Assembly: GCA_017418975.1 (NCBI GenBank)
Contig: JAFOMG010000006.1
Location: 124,001-188,000, forward strand
DNA from: Sphingomonas sp.
Lineage (GTDB): Bacteria > Pseudomonadota > Alphaproteobacteria > Sphingomonadales > Sphingomonadaceae
Direction of reading: 5' to 3'
DNA: 64,000 bases
In this document: piece after piece, positions 17,696 to 25,536 of the stretch
Layout of the letters: every line of letters starts with the position of its first letter
Numbering within the stretch: the first letter of the stretch is position 1
The notes under the pieces: generated by a model
Databases searched by the model: none
Seen by the model: only the letters and a program-made list of their open reading frames with translations
What the model was told of the DNA's origin: nothing
Program-made: the position numbers and the translations under genes

Positions 17696-18286
17696 TCAAT
17701 GATAGGGCGTGCAGCTTCGCTCCCGCTGGTTCCACGGGGGAAGGATCCGCGCCCGGCGCTTGCCGTAATAGCTGAGGTCCATCGACACGCGCACCGGCAC
17801 GCCCTGGCGCGTGTAGATGTCCTGGTCGCCCCAGCGCTCGTTGCCGGTCTCGCAATGCATCCAGCCCCGGCGCTGCAACGCCTCGACCAGCTTGTAGATT
17901 TCCTCCTGGCCCCCGTTCGCCCACAGGGTCAGGTGATCGAAGCCGCCGCGCCCGTCGCTGCCGATCAGGTCGAGGGCCGCTTCATAGGGCCCTTCGCCGG
18001 CCATCATCAGCCCGCTGCGGCGGCAGCGCGCGCGGAACGCGTCGATCTTGACGCATTCGGTGAAGCCGGCGCGCCGCGCATCCGCCGCGCTGCCGCTCAC
18101 CGGCAATCCCTCGAAGGCGAGCGAGGGCGGCGGCGTGCGGACGGGCTCGGCGCCGGCCCACAGGATCGCCGCCATCAGCGCCACGGCGCAGGAGGTCGGC
18201 ACCAGCATCCCGGGGCGCGCCCATTCGACGGCCAATTCTCGCAACATCGATCGCCCCGCCAATCCGTTCGCGAGACGATGTTCCAT
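17696..18286 (-). CDS. Membrane-anchored protein of unknown function
   Basis: A 196-residue protein with one membrane span (about 26-45, PGMLVPTSCAVALMAAILWAG) and an extracytoplasmic domain of about 150 residues. The domain contains several Cys (FTECVKIDAFRARCRR, GWMHCETG, RSCTPYH) that could pair as disulfides. The ending LSYYGKRRARILPPWNQRERSC is highly basic. I do not recognise a family. ATG at 18286 chosen; an internal Met at residue 14 is a possible alternative start. It lies 47 bp downstream of radA on the same strand and could be read from the same transcript. Confidence 0.7.
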   Translation of the reverse strand: MEHRLANGLAGRSMLRELAVEWARPGMLVPTSCAVALMAAILWAGAEPVRTPPPSLAFEGLPVSGSAADARRAGFTECVKIDAFRARCRRSGLMMAGEGPYEAALDLIGSDGRGGFDHLTLWANGGQEEIYKLVEALQRRGWMHCETGNERWGDQDIYTRQGVPVRVSMDLSYYGKRRARILPPWNQRERSCTPYH

Positions 18287-18333
18287 GGCCCGGCAAGCGA
18301 TTGCAACCCCTTGGCAAATGACGGAGTAGCGCC

Positions 18334-19704
18334 TCAGCGCCCCAGCAGGTGATCGACGAACTGGCCGAGCGACTTGAACCCCGCCAGCTGCAGCCCGCCC
18401 TTGTCCTTCGCCTGCACGGCCGGGGCGAGCGCGCGGCCGAAGCCGAGCTTCGCCGCCTCGCGGCAGCGCAGCGCGCCATGCGCCACCGGGCGCACCTCGC
18501 CCGACAGCGCGATCTCGCCGAACACCACCGCATCCACCGGGATCGGCCGCTCGGCCAGCGCCGAGACGAGCGCCGCCGCCACCGCCATGTCCGCCGCCGG
18601 ATCCTGCACGCGGTAGCCGCCGGCGATGTTGAGATAGACTTCGCAGGTCGAGAAGCTCAGCCCGCACCGCGCCTCCAGCACCGCGAGGATCATCGCCAGC
18701 CGCCCGCTGTCCCAGCCCACCACGGCGCGCCGCGGCGTCGCGCCGCTCGCCAGCCGCACGGTGAGCGCCTGCACTTCGATCAGCACCGGCCGCGTGCCCT
18801 CCAGCGCGGGGAACACCACCGTGCCGGTCACATTCTCGTCGCGCGCGGTGAGGAACAGCGACGAGGGATTGGAGACTTCCTCCAGCCCCTCGGTCTGCAT
18901 CGCGAACACGCCGATCTCGTCGGTGCCGCCGAAGCGGTTCTTCACCGCGCGCAGGATGCGATACTGGTGGCTGCGCTCGCCCTCGAACGCCAGCACCGTG
19001 TCGACCATGTGCTCGAGCACGCGCGGCCCGGCGATGCTGCCGTCCTTGGTGACATGGCCGACCAGCACCAGCGCGGTGCCGCGTTCCTTGGCGAAGCGGA
19101 TCAGCTCGCCCGATGCGGCGCGCACCTGGCTCACCGTGCCCGGGGCGCCTTCGATCAGGTCCGAATGCATCGTCTGGATCGAATCGATGATCAGCAGCGC
19201 GGGCGGCGCCCCCTCGCCCAGCGTGGTCAGGATGTCGCGCACCGAAGTCGCCGCGGCCAGCATCACCGGCGCCTTGCCCAGGCCGAGCCGCCGCGCGCGC
19301 AGCCGCACCTGGTCCGCCGCCTCCTCGCCCGAGACATAGGCGACCGCCAGCCCGCGCGAAGCGATCCGCGCCGCCGCCTGGAGCAGCAGGGTGGACTTGC
19401 CGATGCCGGGATCGCCGCCGATCAGCGTGGCCGATCCCTCGACGAAGCCGCCGCCCAGCGCCCGGTCGAACTCGGCGATGCCGGTCGAGGTCCGCTCGGG
19501 CAGCGCGATATCGGTGTTGAGCCCGGTCAGCTGGATCGCCCGCCCGCCCGATTGGAGGTTGTGGCGCGCCTGGAACGGCGTCACTACCGCCCCGGCATCC
19601 TCCACCATCTGGTTCCACTCGCCGCAATCGCCGCACTGCCCCGCCCATTGCGAGGAGACCGAGCCACAGGCCTGGCAGACATAACGCTTCTTGAGTTTCG
19701 CCAT
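18334..19704 (-). CDS. radA: DNA repair protein RadA
   Basis: RadA is a RecA-like ATPase with helicase activity that drives branch migration in recombination. The 456-residue product has the N-terminal C4 zinc finger (CQACGSVSSQWAGQCGDCGEW), a RecA-like core with Walker A GGDPGIGKSTLLLQ, the RadA-specific AVKNRFGGTDEIG motif, and a Lon-protease-like C-terminal domain (GGYRVQDPAADMAVAAAL). The start at 19704 (MAKLKKRY) matches the family N-terminus; the upstream in-frame extension would add 12 unlikely residues. A GTTC-N7-GTTC box lies 20 bp upstream of the start, suggesting LexA control. Confidence 0.97.
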   Translation of the reverse strand: MAKLKKRYVCQACGSVSSQWAGQCGDCGEWNQMVEDAGAVVTPFQARHNLQSGGRAIQLTGLNTDIALPERTSTGIAEFDRALGGGFVEGSATLIGGDPGIGKSTLLLQAAARIASRGLAVAYVSGEEAADQVRLRARRLGLGKAPVMLAAATSVRDILTTLGEGAPPALLIIDSIQTMHSDLIEGAPGTVSQVRAASGELIRFAKERGTALVLVGHVTKDGSIAGPRVLEHMVDTVLAFEGERSHQYRILRAVKNRFGGTDEIGVFAMQTEGLEEVSNPSSLFLTARDENVTGTVVFPALEGTRPVLIEVQALTVRLASGATPRRAVVGWDSGRLAMILAVLEARCGLSFSTCEVYLNIAGGYRVQDPAADMAVAAALVSALAERPIPVDAVVFGEIALSGEVRPVAHGALRCREAAKLGFGRALAPAVQAKDKGGLQLAGFKSLGQFVDHLLGR

Positions 19705-19723
19705 GGCCGGGAAGGTAGCGAGA

Positions 19724-19738
19724 GAACAAGATGAGAAC
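19724..19738 (-). promoter_or_regulatory. Candidate LexA (SOS) box upstream of radA
   Basis: Read on the minus strand, GTTC-TCATCTT-GTTC, a perfect match to the alphaproteobacterial LexA consensus GTTC-N7-GTTC. It lies 20 bp before the radA ATG. Chance occurrence of 8 fixed bases in a given 200-bp region is low, and an identical-format box lies upstream of rarA. Confidence 0.65.
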
Positions 19739-19885
19739 AATAGCGCAAACGCGCGCGTGCGGGCCGACGGAGGGCGGCGAACGGGCCGCTACACAGGATA
19801 TCGACGGTTTCTCCACACTGTCTCCAGAAAGGAGAACTATGCGCCAAGGTTGCCCCTCGCGCTCGCGGACGGTATCGCGCGCGCC

Positions 19886-21040
19886 ATGAAGCCCACCGAG
19901 CTCCGCGTCGCACTGTTCAGCGGCAACTATAACTACGTCCGCGACGGCGCGAACCAGGCGCTCAACCTGCTCGTCGGCTATCTGCTCGACCAGGGCGTGA
20001 AGGTCCGCGTCTATTCGCCGACCACCGACACGCCCGCTTTCCCGCCCACGGGCGACCTGGTGAGCGTGCCCGCGCTGCCCGTGCCGGGCGGGCGCGACGA
20101 GTACAAGTTCGCCAAGGGCATCAAGGCGGTGCTGCCGGATCTGGAAGCCTTCGCGCCCAATCTCGTCCATGTCTCCGCGCCCGAGATACTCGGCCACCGC
20201 GCGGTCACCTGGGCGCGGCGGAACAACATCGCCTCGGTGGCCTCGGTCCATACCCGGTTCGAGACCTATCCCGCCTATTACCATATCGGCTTCGTCACGC
20301 CGTTGCTGATCTGGACGCTCACGCGCTTCTACAACCGATTCGACACCGTGCTGCCCACCGGGCGCGGCATGGAGGAGCTGCTGCGCGGCTGGGGCGTCGA
20401 GCGGCCGATGCGGATCTGGTCGCGCGGCGTGAATCACGACCGCTTCAATCCGGGGCGCCGCAGCCTCGAATGGCGGCGCTCGCTCGGCATCGCGGACGAC
20501 GAGGTGGCGGTGAGCTTCCTCGGCCGGCTGGTGCTGGAAAAGGGACTCGACATCTTCGCCGAGGTGGTCGGCGAACTGCAGCGGCGCGGCGTGAAGCATC
20601 GCGTGCTCGTGATCGGCAAGGGCCCCGCGGAGCAATGGTTCGCCGAGCGCGTGCCCGACGCCGTGTTCGCCGGCTTCCAGGCGGGCGACGATCTCGGCCG
20701 CGCGGTCGCCTCGATGGACGTGTTCTTCAATCCCTCCCTCACCGAGAGCTTCGGCAACGTCACGCTGGAGGCGATGGCTGCCGGCGTGGCGGTGGTCGCC
20801 GCCAATGCGGTCGGCCCGGTCGGCATGGTCGAGGAGAATGTGAGCGGCCTGCTGGTCGATCCCGGCAAGGGCGCGGTGAGCCGCTATGCCGATGCGATCC
20901 AGCATTATTGCGAGAATCACGATGCGCGGCGGGCCGCGGGCGCGGCCGGGCACGCGATCGCCGAAACCTATCAATGGGACGCGATCAACCAGAAGGTGCT
21001 CGACGCCTATCTCGAGGCGATCGCGAAGCGGGCGGGATAA
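19886..21040 (+). CDS. GT4-family glycosyltransferase
   Basis: A 384-residue GT-B fold enzyme. The N-terminal domain holds SGNYNYVRDGANQALNLL and LVHVSAPEILGHRA; the C-terminal nucleotide-sugar domain holds FLGRLVLEKGLDIFAEVV, VIGKGPAEQW and the donor-binding motif FFNPSLTESFGNVTLEAMAAG (glutamates of EX7E). The arrangement resembles MgtA/SQD2-type glycolipid alpha-glycosyltransferases. In sphingomonads a glycosphingolipid or related glycolipid acceptor is plausible, but this is inference. ATG at 19886 chosen; it is divergent from radA and its promoter region shares 180 bp with it. No membrane span is apparent; it is probably peripheral on the inner membrane. Confidence 0.9.
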   Translation: MKPTELRVALFSGNYNYVRDGANQALNLLVGYLLDQGVKVRVYSPTTDTPAFPPTGDLVSVPALPVPGGRDEYKFAKGIKAVLPDLEAFAPNLVHVSAPEILGHRAVTWARRNNIASVASVHTRFETYPAYYHIGFVTPLLIWTLTRFYNRFDTVLPTGRGMEELLRGWGVERPMRIWSRGVNHDRFNPGRRSLEWRRSLGIADDEVAVSFLGRLVLEKGLDIFAEVVGELQRRGVKHRVLVIGKGPAEQWFAERVPDAVFAGFQAGDDLGRAVASMDVFFNPSLTESFGNVTLEAMAAGVAVVAANAVGPVGMVEENVSGLLVDPGKGAVSRYADAIQHYCENHDARRAAGAAGHAIAETYQWDAINQKVLDAYLEAIAKRAG

Positions 21041-21136
21041 ACCCTTTGCCGGCCCGGCAATGGGCGTGATGGCGGTTCCGCCGGAAGAGACCGGTGCGCC
21101 AGCGCTGAAAATCCAGGCAAACCTATGAAACCATGC

Positions 21137-21166
21137 CCGTCATCCCCGCGCAGGCGGGGATGACGG
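21137..21166. repeat. GC palindrome (family B)
   Basis: A 30-base perfect hairpin: a 13-bp stem (CCGTCATCCCCGC) around the loop GCAG. The same core occurs as an inverted pair at 57231-57260 and 57336-57365. It lies between convergent genes and may also limit read-through. Confidence 0.8.
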
Positions 21167-21201
21167 AAGAAATCGGGATGGCGAGGGAAATCCCGGATCT
21201 T

Positions 21202-21222
21202 GCCCGGGTTTTCGACCCGGGC
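21202..21222. terminator. Hairpin between convergent genes
   Basis: GCCCGGG (21202-21208), loop TTTTCGA, CCCGGGC (21216-21222): a perfect 7-bp stem directly after the DUF2218 gene stop and about 160 bp after the glycosyltransferase stop. There is no clean run of T on either side, so termination would be weak or depend on the stem alone. Confidence 0.4.
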
Positions 21223-21223
21223 T

Positions 21224-21547
21224 TCATTTCCAATCATATTTCAGCCCGTCCTCGCGAAAGGCGAACCGGTCGAGATGGCGCTCCACCGCGCCCTTCAGCC
21301 CCTCGAGCTGCTCGGACGAGCTGGCGTCGATCCGGATGTCGAGCCCGGTCTCGGCGACGTTGAAGGTCACCACCGCGTCGCCCGGATGGTCCGCGCCGCG
21401 CGCGTCCCTGGGGAAGATCACCGTGCCGTTCTCCGGCGTGAACTCCACCTGGAGATTGTGCTGCCAGTGCTTGCACAGCTGCTGCAGGTAGCGGCTGCCA
21501 TGCTCGGTGGGGGCCAGCGTCTCGGCCGAAAACAGAGTCATCGTCAT
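21224..21547 (-). CDS. DUF2218 family protein
   Basis: A 107-residue cytoplasmic protein with the DUF2218 pattern: SRYLQQLCKHWQHNL, VEFTPENGTVIFP, and a closing LERHLDRFAFRED-type motif (here VERHLDRFAFRED). Family function is unknown; members often sit near metal- or siderophore-related regulators. I chose the ATG at 21547 because GGAG lies eight bases before it and the residues after it match the usual length; a GTG at 21613 would add 22 residues with no signal. It follows the PadR gene closely (about 70 bp) on the same strand, so the two probably share the PadR promoter. Confidence 0.82.
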   Translation of the reverse strand: MTMTLFSAETLAPTEHGSRYLQQLCKHWQHNLQVEFTPENGTVIFPRDARGADHPGDAVVTFNVAETGLDIRIDASSSEQLEGLKGAVERHLDRFAFREDGLKYDWK

Positions 21548-21618
21548 GCGCTTCGTCTCCATCGGCGGCGGCACGATCCCGAGCCGCCGCCTCAGCATTT
21601 CAATGCGCGGCACCGGGC

Positions 21619-22215
21619 TCAGAGCCGCTCGATCTTCCGCGCCGCCTCGTCGAGGATCTCGGCGACGCCGTGCAGCATGTCGGCATCGACGCTTTCGCCC
21701 GCAAGACGTTCCTGCAGCACGGCGCGCAGATTGCCCATCGCGCGGCGGATCGGCCCGCCATGGGACCGCTCGCGCAGCCCCGCCAGCTGCTGGAGCCGCT
21801 CGAACAGCGCCGCCACTTCCTCGGTCCGCTCGGCGAGATGCGCCGCGCCGGCCTCGGTGATCGCGAACTGCTTCTTGGCGCCTTCGCTCTTGCTTTCCTC
21901 GATCAGCCCCATGTCGTCGAGCATGGTGAGGGTCGGATAGACCACGCCCGGGCTGGGGGCATAGGCGCCGCCGGAACGCTCCTCGATCTCGCGGATCAGG
22001 TCATAGCCGTGGCGCGGCTGCTCCTCGATCAGCTTGAGCAGGATGAGGCGCAGCTCGGTGCCGTCGAACATGCGGCGGCGGCCGCCCCGTTCGCCGCGCT
22101 CGCCAAAGCCGCCGCGCCCCATGCCCCATCCGATGATGAAGTCCGGCGCGCCGCCGCCAAAGCCGCCACGGCGGCCGAAATGCATGCCGCGATGGCCGCA
22201 ATGATGATGTCGCAT
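21619..22215 (-). CDS. PadR family transcriptional regulator with His/Gly-rich N-terminus
   Basis: A 198-residue regulator. Residues about 50-125 form the PadR winged helix: LRLILLKLIEEQPRHGYDLI, PSPGVVYPTLTMLDDMGLIE, and KKQFAITEAGAAHL. The C-terminal part (about 130-198) is the helical dimerisation segment. The first 45 residues are unusual: MRHHHCGHRGMHFGRRGG, five histidines and one cysteine in a Gly/Arg-rich tail, which could bind metal. GGAG lies nine bases before the ATG at 22215. A perfect 14-bp palindrome 30 bp upstream of the start is the likely autoregulatory operator. Downstream target is probably the DUF2218 gene. Confidence 0.9.
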   Translation of the reverse strand: MRHHHCGHRGMHFGRRGGFGGGAPDFIIGWGMGRGGFGERGERGGRRRMFDGTELRLILLKLIEEQPRHGYDLIREIEERSGGAYAPSPGVVYPTLTMLDDMGLIEESKSEGAKKQFAITEAGAAHLAERTEEVAALFERLQQLAGLRERSHGGPIRRAMGNLRAVLQERLAGESVDADMLHGVAEILDEAARKIERL

Positions 22216-22244
22216 AATATCTCCTGTACGACTCGTGATGGCTC

Positions 22245-22258
22245 TAAGATATATCTTA
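22245..22258. promoter_or_regulatory. Perfect palindrome, candidate PadR operator
   Basis: TAAGATATATCTTA, a perfect 14-bp palindrome in a very AT-rich stretch, 30 bp upstream of the padR-type gene start. Such short AT-rich dyads are typical of PadR-family autoregulation. It is also within reach of the divergent promoter that precedes rarA. Confidence 0.6.
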
Positions 22259-22282
22259 AACCGATCTTTACAAGCCTCAACA

Positions 22283-22312
22283 TTGACATTCGCCATTGTT
22301 CCCGTATTGTTC
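22283..22312 (+). promoter_or_regulatory. SOS-type promoter upstream of rarA (LexA box at 22298-22312)
   Basis: A perfect -35 TTGACA (22283-22288) is followed by 16 bp and TATTGT (22305-22310). Over the -10 lies GTTC-CCGTATT-GTTC (22298-22312), matching the alphaproteobacterial LexA consensus GTTC-N7-GTTC. Transcription would start near 22318, exactly at an ATG. The overlap of LexA box and -10 is the classical way to repress an SOS promoter. Confidence 0.7.
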
Positions 22313-22317
22313 TCGCC

Positions 22318-22476
22318 ATGCTTCTCGACCTCCCCTTCTCCGCCGGCGCCCTGCGCGGAAAGGCGGTGGGGCACGGCGCGGCGCGCGATGGGGTCATGGC
22401 TTTTGCGACCTTCCGGTGCCGATATCCGCAGTGGGAAAACGGGTCCGCCGGCCCTATCTGTGCCGGCGATGGCTGA
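22318..22476 (+). CDS. Possible 52-residue leader ORF before rarA
   Basis: An ATG lies six bases after the LexA box, at the expected transcription start, so it could be translated from a leaderless mRNA. The frame gives a 52-residue peptide starting MLLDLPFSAGALRGKAVGHG and ending at TGA 22474-22476, which overlaps the rarA start codon region by eight bases in another frame. No domain or membrane span is seen. It could be a real small SOS protein, a leader peptide that couples translation to rarA, or a chance frame; its codon pattern gives no clear answer. Confidence 0.3.
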   Translation: MLLDLPFSAGALRGKAVGHGAARDGVMAFATFRCRYPQWENGSAGPICAGDG

Positions 22477-23806
22477 TCTTTTCGCGACCGAGGAACAGGC
22501 GCCGCGCGCCTCCGAAAGCCCTGCCGGCCCGCTCGCCGATCGCCTGCGCCCGCAGCGGCTCGAGGATGTCGTGGGGCAGGAGCATCTGACCGGGGCCGAG
22601 GGCGCGATCGGGCGGATGGTGGCGGCGGGCAAGCTCTCGTCGATCATCCTCTGGGGCCCGCCCGGCACCGGCAAGACCACGATCGCCCGCCTGCTCGCCG
22701 ACGCGGTGGGCTTGCGCTTCGTGGCGATCAGCGCGGTCTTCTCGGGCGTCGCCGACCTGAAGAAAGTGTTCGCCGAGGCGAAGGAATATGCCCGGATCGG
22801 CCGGCGCACGCTCCTGTTCGTGGACGAGATCCACCGGTTCAACCGCTCGCAGCAGGACGGCTTCCTGCCCTATGTCGAGGACGGCACCGTCACCCTGATC
22901 GGCGCGACCACCGAGAATCCGAGCTTCGAGCTCAACGCCGCGGTGCTCAGCCGCGCCCAGGTGCTGATCCTCCACCGGCTCGATCCCGCCGCGCTGACGC
23001 GCCTGCTCGATCGGGCCGAGGCCGTCGAGGAGCGCCCCCTGCCCCTCACCCCCGATGCGCGCGACGCGCTGGTGGCGAGCGCGGACGGCGACGGGCGCTT
23101 CCTGCTCAACCAGGCCGAGACGCTGTTCGCCGTCCATTTCGAGCAGCCGCTCGATCCCGCCGGCCTGTCGAGCTTCCTCCAGCGCCGCGTCGCGGTCTAT
23201 GACAAGGATCGCGAGGGGCATTACAACCTGATCTCCGCGCTGCACAAATCGGTGCGCGGCAGCGACCCCCAGGCGGCGCTCTATTATCTCGCGCGCATGC
23301 TCACCGCCGGCGAGGAGCCGCTCTTCGTGCTGCGCCGGCTGGTGCGCATGGCGGTGGAGGATATCGGCCTGGCCGATCCCAACGCGCTGGTCCAGTGCCT
23401 CGCGGCCAAGGACACCTACGAGTTCCTCGGCTCGCCCGAGGGCGAGCTGGCGATCGCCCAGGCCTGTCTCTATGTCGCCACCGCGCCCAAATCGAACGCG
23501 GCCTATGTGGCGCAGAAGGCGGCATGGCGCGCGGCGAAGGAGACCGGCTCGCTGATGCCGCCGCAGAACATCCTCAACGCCCCCACCAGGCTGATGAAGG
23601 ACATCGGCTATGGCAAGGGCTATACCTATGACCATGACGCCGAGGGCGGCTTCTCGGGCGACGACTACTGGCCCGAGGAGATGGCGCCGCAGACCTTCTA
23701 TATCCCCACCGATCGCGGCCATGAGAAGCGCATCGCCGAGCGGCTCGCCTGGTGGAACGAGATGCGGGAGCAGCGGCGGGATGGCGGCGGGAGATCGGAC
23801 GAATGA
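22469..23806 (+). CDS. rarA: Replication-associated recombination protein RarA (MgsA)
   Basis: A 445-residue AAA+ ATPase acting at stalled replication forks. It carries LADRLRPQRLEDVVGQEHL at the N-terminus, Walker A WGPPGTGKTTIA, Walker B TLLFVDEIHRFN, sensor GATTENPSFELNAAVLSR, and the C-terminal tetramerisation region (MLTAGEEPLFVLRRLVRMAVEDIG; GYTYDHDAEGG), all as in E. coli RarA. The ATG at 22469 gives the family N-terminus MADLF; the frame is open upstream but that stretch is unlike RarA. The SOS-type promoter lies 157 bp upstream. Its stop overlaps the start of the YjbR-like gene (ATGA). Confidence 0.97.
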   Translation: MADLFATEEQAPRASESPAGPLADRLRPQRLEDVVGQEHLTGAEGAIGRMVAAGKLSSIILWGPPGTGKTTIARLLADAVGLRFVAISAVFSGVADLKKVFAEAKEYARIGRRTLLFVDEIHRFNRSQQDGFLPYVEDGTVTLIGATTENPSFELNAAVLSRAQVLILHRLDPAALTRLLDRAEAVEERPLPLTPDARDALVASADGDGRFLLNQAETLFAVHFEQPLDPAGLSSFLQRRVAVYDKDREGHYNLISALHKSVRGSDPQAALYYLARMLTAGEEPLFVLRRLVRMAVEDIGLADPNALVQCLAAKDTYEFLGSPEGELAIAQACLYVATAPKSNAAYVAQKAAWRAAKETGSLMPPQNILNAPTRLMKDIGYGKGYTYDHDAEGGFSGDDYWPEEMAPQTFYIPTDRGHEKRIAERLAWWNEMREQRRDGGGRSDE

Positions 23807-24150
23807 AGGACTGGGAAGACGCCACCGCCTATGCCCGCACCCTGCCCGATGTGGTGATGGAGAAATGGTGGGGCACGCTTTGCCCCAAGATCAACGGCAA
23901 GGGCTTCATGTCGCCCGGGCGCGAAACGGGCAGCTTCGCGCTGATGGTCGCCAACCCGGAGAAGGAGATATTGTTCGAGACCGATCCGGACACCTTCTGG
24001 CAGACCGCCCATTACGCCAACTATCCGATGCTGCTGGTGCGCTACGGCAGCGGGAGCCGCGAGCGGATCGAGCTCTACATCCAGCGCGCCTGGTGGGACC
24101 GCGCGAAAAAGCCCCAGCGCATCGCGGCGGGGATGGCGGAGCGGCCGTGA
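23803..24150 (+). CDS. MmcQ/YjbR family protein
   Basis: A 115-residue protein of the MmcQ/YjbR (CyaY-like fold) family, with MKDWEDATAYARTLPDVVME at the N-terminus, ALMVANPEKEILFETDP and the C-terminal IQRAWWDRAKKPQR. The family is described as DNA-binding or unknown. The ATG at 23803 overlaps the rarA stop by four bases, so it is translated with rarA and would share SOS control if the box is functional. An in-frame upstream ATG inside rarA would only add shadow sequence. Confidence 0.85.
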   Translation: MKDWEDATAYARTLPDVVMEKWWGTLCPKINGKGFMSPGRETGSFALMVANPEKEILFETDPDTFWQTAHYANYPMLLVRYGSGSRERIELYIQRAWWDRAKKPQRIAAGMAERP

Positions 24151-24179
24151 GGGCGCTGCATTCCTCCCCGAGGAACTAG

Positions 24180-25043
24180 GTGCCCGCCTTCACCGATTTC
24201 ATCGCGATCGACTGGTCGGGCCAGGCGGTCGAGCGGCCCCGGGGGCTGGCGGTCGCCCATGCGAGGTCGGGGACCGGCGCGCCCGAACTGGTCGAGCGCG
24301 GCTGGTCTCGGCAGGACATTGCCGACTGGCTGGGCGGGCTGGCGGATCGCGGCACGCGGGCGCTGATCGGGCTGGACCTCTCCCCCGCCTTCCCGCTGGT
24401 CGATGCGGGCGCCTATTTCCCCGGCTGGGCGCTCTCCCCGCCCGACGGGCCCGCATTGTGGCAGTTGGTGGAGCAACTCTCCGCCGAAGACCCGCATCTG
24501 GCCGCCACCAGCTTCGTCGACCATCCCGAGGCGCGGCGCCATTTCCGCCGGATGGGCGATTGCGGCGACCTGTTCCCGCCCGGCCGGGGCCGCTTCCGGG
24601 TGTGCGAGCATGGCCAGGCGGCGATGCGCCTGTCGCCCTATAGCTGCTTCAACCTGGTCGGCGCGTCCCAGGTCGGCAAGTCGAGCCTCACCGGCATGCG
24701 CGTGCTGCACCGGCTGCGCGGGCGGGTGCCCGTCTGGCCCTTCGATCCCCTGCCCGGAGACGGCCCGGTACTGGTCGAGATCTACACCGCGCTCGCCGCG
24801 CGGGCCGCGGGCATGCGCAAGGGCATTTCCAAGATCCGCGATGCCGCGACGCTGGACGAGATGCTGGCCGCGCTCGGCTCGCATGCCCATGCGCCGATCG
24901 CCCGCTACGACGATCACGCCACCGACGCGATGCTCAGCGCGGCCTGGCTGCGCCATGTCGCCGGCCGGCCCGAACTCTGGGCGCCCGCCGGCCTCACCCC
25001 GGAGCTGGCGCGCACCGAAGGCTGGACCTTCGGTGTTCGCTGA
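24180..25043 (+). CDS. Unknown protein with an RNase H-like (DUF429-like) pattern
   Basis: I do not recognise this 287-residue protein with certainty. Spaced acidic motifs fit a DUF429-type RNase H fold: IAIDWSG near residue 9, GLDLSPAFP near 64, VLVEIYTA near 200 and DDHATDAMLSAAWL near 245. A central Arg/Cys-rich segment (FRVCEHGQAAMRLSPYSC) is distinctive. No signal peptide. The start is a GTG at 24180 with AGG before it, 29 bp after the YjbR-like stop, so it may belong to the rarA transcript. The fold suggests a nuclease, which would fit a repair operon, but this is inference. Confidence 0.7.
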   Translation: MPAFTDFIAIDWSGQAVERPRGLAVAHARSGTGAPELVERGWSRQDIADWLGGLADRGTRALIGLDLSPAFPLVDAGAYFPGWALSPPDGPALWQLVEQLSAEDPHLAATSFVDHPEARRHFRRMGDCGDLFPPGRGRFRVCEHGQAAMRLSPYSCFNLVGASQVGKSSLTGMRVLHRLRGRVPVWPFDPLPGDGPVLVEIYTALAARAAGMRKGISKIRDAATLDEMLAALGSHAHAPIARYDDHATDAMLSAAWLRHVAGRPELWAPAGLTPELARTEGWTFGVR

Positions 25044-25162
25044 GCGGCCGTTGATCGCGGCCGGGCGCGCTTTCGTCGCAGGGGCGATGCGCGCCCGCGC
25101 CCGGGCCAGCAGCGTCTCCCAAAGGGCACCCATGGCGGGGCCGTTCTCGAGGGAGCATTTGC

Positions 25163-25528
25163 ATGCAGGCCGTCCTCCTCATCCTCTCCAGCCTCGCGGC
25201 GGCACCGCACGAAGCGCCGCAACAGGCGACCAGGCCCGCGCAGCCCGCCGCCAAGGCGCCGCCCGCGCCGGCCGTGCTCAGGCTGCGCACCGGCATGAAG
25301 GTCTATGCGTCGGACGGCGTGCTGGTCGCGGAGACGGCGCATATTCCCTCGCCCATCGGCTTCTACGAGCCCAATGCCAGCTTCTTCACCGTGCAGGAGC
25401 GGCCGTTCATGGAACGGCGCATCTATGCCCGCGAGGCCTGGCTGGACGGCGACGTCGTGCGGCTGCGGATGACCGCCGCGCAGTTCCGCGCGCGCGGCCA
25501 GAACCCGCCGGGTGCGCCCGGCTCGTAA
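25163..25528 (+). CDS. Small secreted protein, unknown function
   Basis: A 121-residue product with a Sec signal peptide (MQAVLLILSSLAAAPHE), an Ala/Pro/Gln-rich linker (about 18-42), and a C-terminal domain with LRTGMKVYASDGVLVAETAH that recalls PRC-barrel proteins. The residue pattern is too short for a confident family. It stands alone, 119 bp after the previous gene and convergent with the DsbA-family gene (8 bp apart). Confidence 0.7.
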   Translation: MQAVLLILSSLAAAPHEAPQQATRPAQPAAKAPPAPAVLRLRTGMKVYASDGVLVAETAHIPSPIGFYEPNASFFTVQERPFMERRIYAREAWLDGDVVRLRMTAAQFRARGQNPPGAPGS

Positions 25529-25536
25529 CTGCGTGC

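Noticed and set aside
18349..19734. 461-codon plus-strand frame opposite radA
   Set aside because: Antisense shadow of a clear RadA; Arg/His/Ala-rich with no recognisable motif.
17696..20974. 1092-codon open frame on the minus strand across radA and the glycosyltransferase
   Set aside because: It reads out of frame through two recognisable genes; only its last 196 codons (from 18286) form a plausible protein.
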